Of a DNA stretch of 64,000 bases, positions 58,308 through 64,000 are shown in pieces; position 1 is the first letter of the stretch; each line of letters opens with the position of its first letter. This DNA is from Chryseobacterium taichungense (lineage in GTDB: Bacteria > Bacteroidota > Bacteroidia > Flavobacteriales > Weeksellaceae). The stretch lies in the NCBI RefSeq assembly GCF_900109935.1, contig NZ_FOBV01000005.1:124001-188000 (forward strand), written 5' to 3'. Below the pieces are notes generated by a model. The model had not been told where the DNA came from. It was given only the letters and a program-made list of their open reading frames with translations, and searched no databases. A program made the translations under genes and the position numbers.

Positions 58308-60437
58308 TTACAAATTCTCCAAAATAAAATCAGTCATTTTTTGATACAATTGCGGTCTTGTCTGTCCACCGTAAATTCCGTGGTTTTTATCAGGATAAGC
58401 CATGAAATCAAACTGTTTTTTGTTCTGAATTAAAGCTTCCGAGAATTCCATAGAGTTTTGGAAATGTACATTGTCATCGGCAGTTCCGTGGATTAATAAG
58501 AATTTCCCTTTCAATAAATTGGCATATTCTGTAGGCGAATTTTTATCGTATCCATCAGGATTTTCCTGGGGAGTTCTTAGGAATCTTTCCGTGTATACCG
58601 AATCGTAATACCTCCAGTTGGTAACCGGTGCTACTGCAATTCCCATCTTGAAAACGTCTGCACCTTTTGTCATGGCCAAACTGGTCATATAACCTCCAAA
58701 GCTCCATCCGAACATTCCGATTCTGGATTTGTCGATATAAGATTGATTTCCGAACCATTTTGCCGCTGCAATCTGATCTTCAATCTCATATTTCCCTAAA
58801 TTCATATACGTTACTTTCTTGAATTTAGCTCCTTTATAGCCCGTTCCGCGTCCGTCTACACAAGCGATGATGTATCCTTTTTGTGCCAGCATTTCAAACC
58901 ATAAAGCATTTCCGTTATCCCATGAATTGGCAACCTGCTGAGATCCCGGACCGGAGTACTGAAACATAAACAATGGATATTTTTTATTTTTATCGAAATT
59001 TTTAGGCTTAATGATCCATGCATTCATCTGGTCACCTGCTTCGTTCGGGATGGTGATGAATTCTTTTTCAATAAAATTATCTGTTTTCAGTTTCTGAAGC
59101 TGTGCATCATTGTTCTGAAGTTCTTTTACCAACTTACCGTTTCCGTCTTTCAAAACAAAAGTATAGGGTTTTGCAGCCGTAGATGACGTTTCAATAAAGT
59201 AATTGTAATTTTTACTGAAGCTTGCGGAATTATTTCCCTCTGCATTTGAAATGAGCTGAGATTTTCCGTTTTCGATATTTACCTTAGAAACCACTTTATT
59301 GATGCTTCCTTTTTCTGTTGTCTGAACGTAAATTTCCTTTGTTTTCGGATTAAATCCATAATAATCGGTTACTTCCCAGTTTCCTTTGGTGACCTGTTTT
59401 TTCAGCTTTCCATCTTTATCATACCAATACAAATGTCGGTTTCCATCTCTTTCGGAGCCCCAAAGGAAAGAATCATCTTCTAAAAATTCCAAAGTAGGAC
59501 TGTCGGTATCAATCCATTTGTCATCCGTTTCGGTGAATAATTTCTGAACAGCTCCCGTTTTGGTATTTACTTTCAGAACATCAGAAGCATTTTGAATTCT
59601 CTCCGAAGTAATCAAAACTATTTCATCAGCTTTTGCAGTCTGAATAACGTTTGGGATATAATAATTTTTGAACGAGCTTAAATTCAAAGGTGTTATTTTT
59701 CCATTATCTAGACGGTACAGCTGTGCCGAAACTTTAGAATTTTTTTCTCCCGCTTTCGGATATTTATAGCGCATTTCAGATGGATAAAGCGTTTTGCCGT
59801 AAATCGGAATATAAATTTCCGGAACTTCACTTTCATCTGATTTTACAAAAACAATCGCATCAGAATTTTTTGTCCATTCATATTGTCTGGCATGTCCGAA
59901 TTCTTCTTCATATACCCAATCTGCAAGCCCGTTGATGATTGAATTTTTCTTGCCATCAGTCGTAATCTGCGTAATTTTTCCTGAATTTAAATCCTGATAA
60001 AATAAATTATTCTCGGCAATAAAAGCAACTTTTGTTGCATCAGGTGAAAATCTAGGTTCCTGAACAAATTTTCCTTCGTTTAAAGTAACTGTTTTCCCTG
60101 ATTTTAAATCTTTGATCTCAAATTTTCCAAGAAAAGAATGTCTGTAAATAGGCTCACTTTCCTTTAAAAGAAGAATTTTGGATTCGTCATCAGAAAATTC
60201 ATAGCTTTCAAACTGTCCGTCAACAATATTTCCTTCTTTCTGAGAGGTTTTATAAGAATATTTTGCAATTCCTCCCTGTTCGATGACCAGATAATTTTCA
60301 CCGTTCTTCATGGAAGTAATGCCGGCAATGCCTTTTCCACGGTAATATCCTGAATATATTTTGTCTAAAGTGATTTCCTGCGCAGCTAAATTTTGAAATG
60401 CAGCAGCTATGGTAAGTGTTAATATGAATCTTTTCAT
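58308..60437 (-). CDS. S9 family peptidase, dipeptidyl peptidase IV
   Basis: 709 residues. Signal peptide LTIAAAFQNLAAQ, an eight-bladed propeller domain (about 30-480) with repeated IYVQTTE/KGNWEVTDYYGFNPKTKEIYV-like strands, then the alpha/beta hydrolase domain: FGWSFGGYMTS with Ser, HGTADDNVHF with Asp and DKNHGIYGG with His. WVYEEEFGHARQYEW fits the substrate-entry helices of DPP-IV. Periplasmic or surface-exposed, cuts X-Pro dipeptides from N-termini. Confidence 0.94.
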   Translation of the reverse strand: MKRFILTLTIAAAFQNLAAQEITLDKIYSGYYRGKGIAGITSMKNGENYLVIEQGGIAKYSYKTSQKEGNIVDGQFESYEFSDDESKILLLKESEPIYRHSFLGKFEIKDLKSGKTVTLNEGKFVQEPRFSPDATKVAFIAENNLFYQDLNSGKITQITTDGKKNSIINGLADWVYEEEFGHARQYEWTKNSDAIVFVKSDESEVPEIYIPIYGKTLYPSEMRYKYPKAGEKNSKVSAQLYRLDNGKITPLNLSSFKNYYIPNVIQTAKADEIVLITSERIQNASDVLKVNTKTGAVQKLFTETDDKWIDTDSPTLEFLEDDSFLWGSERDGNRHLYWYDKDGKLKKQVTKGNWEVTDYYGFNPKTKEIYVQTTEKGSINKVVSKVNIENGKSQLISNAEGNNSASFSKNYNYFIETSSTAAKPYTFVLKDGNGKLVKELQNNDAQLQKLKTDNFIEKEFITIPNEAGDQMNAWIIKPKNFDKNKKYPLFMFQYSGPGSQQVANSWDNGNALWFEMLAQKGYIIACVDGRGTGYKGAKFKKVTYMNLGKYEIEDQIAAAKWFGNQSYIDKSRIGMFGWSFGGYMTSLAMTKGADVFKMGIAVAPVTNWRYYDSVYTERFLRTPQENPDGYDKNSPTEYANLLKGKFLLIHGTADDNVHFQNSMEFSEALIQNKKQFDFMAYPDKNHGIYGGQTRPQLYQKMTDFILENL

Positions 60438-60455
60438 TTTTTATTTTAAAGCTCT

Positions 60456-60463
60456 CAAATATA
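60456..60463 (-). promoter_or_regulatory. Promoter -7 box of the DPP-IV gene
   Basis: Minus-strand TATATTTG, 18 bases before the ATG. Confidence 0.6.
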
Positions 60464-60557
60464 ATAATTTTATGAATGGCAAAAAAAGCATTTAAAACTA
60501 AGCTTTTGGCAAAAGAATTGAATATTCATAATCATAATCAAATTATAAATAATAATT

Positions 60558-61031
60558 ATGGAAACGAATGCCTTTAACCAAAAACTGAACCGATACGAAC
60601 TAAACGATACCATTGTATATACAGGATTTTCAAGTTATCAAGATGCAGAAGAATGCGCTCAGAAAAAAAATGGTGAACTGGTGGAGGTAGGATTTAAGGA
60701 CGGAAATGATAATCCCGAAATCTGTAATGAAGCACATTTACTTGATAAAAAACTGCATTTTTTTGTTGATGCCGGAGATGAGTATAAATTCATTCATTCT
60801 TCTGATCCTGGCTTCAGAAAGTATGCCGATGAATTACAGAAAATAAAAGCAAAGTTACAGCAATCACCACCGGATGAAAGATATCTGGCTAATTTTGAGA
60901 TAGAAAATACAGAAGATCCCATTGTTGTCATTAAAAATGATCATTTTGAATCGGTAACCTCAAGAGAACGGTCAAAATATCTGAAACACGCAAAAGTGTA
61001 TGAGATAGGAGTTTCAATACCAAAATCTTAA
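60558..61031 (+). CDS. Unknown cytosolic protein
   Basis: 157 residues, no signal peptide. ELNDTIVYTGFSSYQDAEECAQKKNGELVEVGFKDGNDNPEICN is mixed, then KLHFFVDAGDEYKFIHSSDPGF and a charged helical end with KSVTSRERSKYLKHAKV-like basic pattern (approximate). Two Cys in the first part. No motif recognised; it probably works with the small Lys-rich protein 12 bases downstream. Confidence 0.72.
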   Translation: METNAFNQKLNRYELNDTIVYTGFSSYQDAEECAQKKNGELVEVGFKDGNDNPEICNEAHLLDKKLHFFVDAGDEYKFIHSSDPGFRKYADELQKIKAKLQQSPPDERYLANFEIENTEDPIVVIKNDHFESVTSRERSKYLKHAKVYEIGVSIPKS

Positions 61032-61043
61032 AATATAAATATT

Positions 61044-61235
61044 ATGAGCAAGACTAAATATTCAGAAAAAGCTCAGGACAAAGTAGGAAAGGTAATGCAC
61101 GAATTCAAGGAAGGAAAACTCAAATCTTCTTCCGGAGAAAAAGTGACGAGCAGAAAACAGGCAGTCGCCATAGGTATTTCTGAAGCAAGGGAAAAAGGTT
61201 TAAAAGTACCTAAAGAAAAAAAGAAAAAAGATTAA
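61044..61235 (+). CDS. DUF6496-type small Lys-rich protein
   Basis: 63 residues, very basic. The pattern KYSEKAQDKVGKVMHEFKEGKLKSSSGEKVTSRKQAVAIGISEAREKGLKVPKEKKKKD matches the small DUF6496 family often linked with DNA condensation-like or stress functions. Highly charged, no fold visible by motif. Twelve bases after the unknown gene at 60558, so cotranscribed. Confidence 0.8.
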   Translation: MSKTKYSEKAQDKVGKVMHEFKEGKLKSSSGEKVTSRKQAVAIGISEAREKGLKVPKEKKKKD

Positions 61236-61240
61236 AATAT

Positions 61241-61274
61241 AAAACCGGCTTGAAATTTTTTTCAAGCCGGTTTT
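61241..61274. terminator. Bidirectional terminator
   Basis: AAAACCGGCTTGAAA and TTTCAAGCCGGTTTT pair over 15 bases around TTTT, between convergent genes. Confidence 0.87.
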
Positions 61275-61279
61275 ATATT

Positions 61280-62944
61280 TTATCCGTTATAGTTATAAAG
61301 AATATTATAATATTCATCCGCCATTCGGTCACTGTTGAATTGATCTTTTACATCATTCATCGAATTATACTGAATTTTTCTCCACTTATTCGGATTGTCA
61401 TAATAAGCAGGAAGAATTTCATTTTCAAGAATTTCGTATAGTTTATTCATGTCATAATTATCCTGCTCATAAATACTCATGCTCTCGTAATCACCTTTCG
61501 GAACTACAAAAGAATTTTCTCCGTGTTTTGCAAACTCCGGGATCCAGCCATCATCCGTTGATAGATTTATTGATCCGTTCATGGCAGCAGTCATTCCGGA
61601 TGTCCCAGATGCTTCTCTCGGAACTCTTGGGTTATTTAACCAAAGATCAGAACCCTGCTTTAAAGATTTGCTTAAAGAAAGTTCGTAGCCGGTGAGTACC
61701 GCCATGTTTTTGTTGTTTTTACTTTCTTCCACCAGGGAATTAAAAATAGAAATTGCCGAATAATCCATCGGATAGGGCTTTCCTGCCCATATAATCTGTA
61801 CAGGATATTTAGGGTGATTTAAGAGTTTGTAAAATCTTTCTTTATCCTGTAAAAGAAGATCTGCCCGTTTGTAACCTGCGAATCTTCTTGCCCAGACAAT
61901 CGTGAAAATATTGGGATTAAAAAGATTACCGGTCTGGTCGGCAACAATTTTGAAAAGTCTTTTCTTAAGATGTTTTTTACGGTAATCAAATACGGTTTCA
62001 TCGTTTTCATCTTTGGCATTGTACAAAGGTTTATCCGACCAGTATTTAAATTCCTGTGCATTGGTGATGGAGGTTATTTCACAGATGCCTTCATATTTAC
62101 TCCACATCGCTCTGGAAACTACACCGTGTAGCTGTGAAACGCCATTGGCAATGCGGGCCATTTTTAAAGCACAAAGTGAATGGTTGAAGCGGTCGTCACT
62201 TGAACCTTCAATTCTTTTCACATCTTCCATGCTGAAGCCCGAAAAATAAGACATGTCATAGCAAAGTCTTAAATTATGTTTTTCATTTCCAGCCTCTTCG
62301 GGAGTATGTGTTGTAAAAACCAGCTTTTCTTTAACTCTGTTGAGGTTTCCATTGTATTTTTTAAGTAAATGAAATGCTGCCGGAAGTCCGTGAGCCTCAT
62401 TCAGATGATAAATGCCTCTGTCAAGATTCATTTCATCCAGAAGTTTTGCTCCGCCTTTTCCCAAAAGTATATACTGCGCCAGTTTGGTAGACTCGTTGGC
62501 ATCGTACAGTTTATGGCAGATGGTTTTTGATATATGATCATTCTCCGGAACATCCGTTGAAAGAAAGAACATGGGCGCTGTATGGAAAATTTCAGGATCA
62601 AGATACCATACTTTTACCCAAACCGGCGCACTGTGGATTTCAATCTGGAATTTTATGCCTGTATCTTCAAGAAAGCTGTACATTTTTTTTGTCCAGACAG
62701 GCTGTAAGGTCTGATCATGATTTCTGGCCTGATCATAATATCCGAATTTCCATAGAATTCCGATTCCTACAAGGTCCTGTTTCAGATTATAAGCGCTTCT
62801 CATATGAGAGCCGGCTAAAAATCCGAGGCCTCCGGAATATATTTTTAAAACCTGCTCTATGGCAAATTCCATTGAAAAATAAGCTACTTTTTTAGAATAT
62901 TTGGGATTAACGCCGAAAGGCATTGTAAAGTTTCTAAAATCCAT
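61280..62944 (-). CDS. Alpha-glucan phosphorylase family protein, PLP lysine replaced
   Basis: 554 residues, shorter than glycogen phosphorylases (~800). VAYFSMEFAIEQVLKIYSGGLGFLAGSHMRSAYNL, LNEAHGLPAAFHLL, VFTTHTPEEAGNEKHNL and FTIVWARRFAGYKRADLLL are family segments. The PLP-site word reads ASGTSGMTAAMNGSINLS near residue 445, with Thr where active phosphorylases have Lys (the codon is ACT on the minus strand). The enzyme may therefore lack the covalent PLP and be inactive as a phosphorylase, or bind glucan for another purpose. Confidence 0.85.
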   Translation of the reverse strand: MDFRNFTMPFGVNPKYSKKVAYFSMEFAIEQVLKIYSGGLGFLAGSHMRSAYNLKQDLVGIGILWKFGYYDQARNHDQTLQPVWTKKMYSFLEDTGIKFQIEIHSAPVWVKVWYLDPEIFHTAPMFFLSTDVPENDHISKTICHKLYDANESTKLAQYILLGKGGAKLLDEMNLDRGIYHLNEAHGLPAAFHLLKKYNGNLNRVKEKLVFTTHTPEEAGNEKHNLRLCYDMSYFSGFSMEDVKRIEGSSDDRFNHSLCALKMARIANGVSQLHGVVSRAMWSKYEGICEITSITNAQEFKYWSDKPLYNAKDENDETVFDYRKKHLKKRLFKIVADQTGNLFNPNIFTIVWARRFAGYKRADLLLQDKERFYKLLNHPKYPVQIIWAGKPYPMDYSAISIFNSLVEESKNNKNMAVLTGYELSLSKSLKQGSDLWLNNPRVPREASGTSGMTAAMNGSINLSTDDGWIPEFAKHGENSFVVPKGDYESMSIYEQDNYDMNKLYEILENEILPAYYDNPNKWRKIQYNSMNDVKDQFNSDRMADEYYNILYNYNG

Positions 62945-62970
62945 GCATCGCAGTTTTATATTTGAAAGGT

Positions 62971-62978
62971 CAAAGGTA
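62971..62978 (-). promoter_or_regulatory. Promoter -7 box of the glucan phosphorylase gene
   Basis: Minus-strand TACCTTTG, 26 bases before the ATG. Confidence 0.6.
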
Positions 62979-63113
62979 TTAAATATGAAAGTAAACTATA
63001 TGTTAATTATTGGATAATTATGTTTAAAAAAATAATTATGATCATTTTTTTACTTACCTTTAAAATATAAATTTTTGATAATCAAAACTTCATGACCTGA
63101 AAGCTGAAGTTTT

Positions 63114-63941
63114 ATGTGTTCCATAACAATAAAAAACAAGCACATGAAAAAAGCATTTTCTGATGAAGATTTAATTAAAAATCTAAGCCTTTATTATCTG
63201 AATCGACATTTGAAAAAGAAGCCGATTGAGAAATATCACCGTAAAATAGATGAATCCCCGCTTCATGACCGCGAGAAGTACAAGAAAAAGACAGAGATCT
63301 TGCTTCTAAATTCCTTTATGCATCATTTTCCTGACGTTAAATTTGAAGATCTGACTTGTGAAAGCCCGGATTTTATTGCAAAATTCAATGACAAAAAGAT
63401 CGGAATAGAGTTGACCGAAGTGATCAATCATCTTGAAATGAAAAAGATCGAAAGCAGCTTAAACAAAATTTTCCGTCAGGCAGAAATATTATTGGAACAG
63501 GAAGACACTACGAAATATCGTGGTGTTTATTTTTTAGAATTTCACTCAAATATCCGACCCGATACCCTCGAAAATCAACAGGAAATTATTCTGAATATCT
63601 ACAAAAGTATCAGACGCGGAAAACCGGTTGGCTGTGTCAAGAGCATAAGAAAATCTTTTCATCGAAGAAATGTTTTCATCACGCATGAGTACAATATGAA
63701 TCTCTTTGACGAATTATGTTCTGAAAAAATCCTTGAGCTTATCGAAAAAAAGAACGAAAAATTCCCATACTACGATACTTCAGTCGACGAATGTTGGTTA
63801 GTGATTGTTTCAGATATGAATTCTATTGCTTCACGCTATACTTTTATTCAGGATAAAGAACACTTGCATCAGGTAAAAAGTCCGTTTCATAAAATTTTTC
63901 ATCTCGAAAACCTTTGCGGAAATATTACCAGTATAAAGTGA
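63114..63941 (+). CDS. Possible PD-(D/E)XK nuclease-like protein
   Basis: 275 residues; an alternative ATG at 63144 (MKKAFSDEDL) would drop ten residues. TCESPDFIAKFNDKKIGIELTEVINHLEMKKIES (about 81-114) has a P-D, then hydrophobic strand and E-x-T, the spacing of the PD-(D/E)XK motif with Thr in place of Lys. The remainder is mixed alpha/beta with HRRNVFITHEYNMNLF. No restriction or CRISPR partners in the window (which ends soon after). Family call is tentative. Confidence 0.55.
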   Translation: MCSITIKNKHMKKAFSDEDLIKNLSLYYLNRHLKKKPIEKYHRKIDESPLHDREKYKKKTEILLLNSFMHHFPDVKFEDLTCESPDFIAKFNDKKIGIELTEVINHLEMKKIESSLNKIFRQAEILLEQEDTTKYRGVYFLEFHSNIRPDTLENQQEIILNIYKSIRRGKPVGCVKSIRKSFHRRNVFITHEYNMNLFDELCSEKILELIEKKNEKFPYYDTSVDECWLVIVSDMNSIASRYTFIQDKEHLHQVKSPFHKIFHLENLCGNITSIK

Positions 63942-64000
63942 TTTGTTGAGAATATTTGATTTTTATTTCACTTTTAATGAATTATATAAAATAAATTAAG

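Overview
The window looks like a chromosome segment of a Flavobacteriia member close to Chryseobacterium. It is AT-rich, promoters carry the Bacteroidota -7 element TAnnTTTG a few bases before start codons, ribosome sites are weak, and it has PorZ of the type IX secretion system, a recO-porZ junction, malate:quinone oxidoreductase, a trio of POT peptide transporters and a DPP-IV peptidase. Most of the sequence is ordinary chromosomal housekeeping, interrupted by three accessory blocks and many dispersed intergenic repeats.

Region by region. 1-1.5 kb: the end of a dual-specificity-type phosphatase, then deoD. 1.9-9.5 kb: six same-strand genes, five overlapping end to end, whose core is a MoxR AAA+ ATPase, a vWA protein with a C-terminal propeller-like region and membrane/TPR-like partners. 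This matches the MoxR-vWA-beta-propeller ternary systems predicted from comparative genomics to act in biological conflict. 9.5-15.8 kb: an RNA-centred island with two tiny promoter-ORF-terminator units, seven divergent tRNA genes (His, Lys, Asp, Cys, Phe, Gln, Trp) separated by repeated hairpin spacers, then a YkuK-like RNase H-fold protein, a cREC-type receiver, a calcineurin-like phosphoesterase and a DEDDh exonuclease. Next come two tandem tRNA-like elements that fold only if read as circular permutations (T arm and 3' acceptor strand, short loop, 5' acceptor strand and D arm), and a slipin/SPFH gene. This is the most unusual part of the window. It resembles the tRNA-mimicking modules of bacterial Y RNAs and the settings of RNA-repair loci, although no RtcB or Ro60 gene is visible here.

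15.8-24.3 kb: a VOC protein, a SulP transporter and a Ter-type stress operon (HAD phosphatase, PRTase, TerD, TelA, unknown, TerD, TerC). 24.3-41.3 kb: a catalase-like protein, FKBP, a lipoprotein, a membrane XRE protein, a serine hydrolase, an Rrf2 regulator and NAD(P)-binding protein pair sharing a 19-bp operator, an M23 peptidase, gpsA, mqo, small unknowns and an SDR/glycosidase pair. Two tandem-repeat arrays with the same 83-bp period, in opposite orientation, lie at 24.4 and 36.7 kb. 41.5-46.2 kb: a minus-strand operon with a split 5'-nucleotidase, porZ and recO. 46.3-49.2 kb: dapA, a GNAT protein and an AraC-type regulator overlapping a degenerate receiver. 49.2-49.7 kb: a probable structured non-coding RNA. 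49.7-64 kb: recG, a thioredoxin-like protein, three POT transporters, a ParE-type toxin-antitoxin pair, DPP-IV, small unknowns, an alpha-glucan phosphorylase homologue lacking the usual PLP lysine, and a possible PD-(D/E)XK nuclease.

Limits: everything was read by eye without database searches. Family names come from motifs and length, RNA folds were paired by hand, and promoter calls rest mainly on the -7 box.
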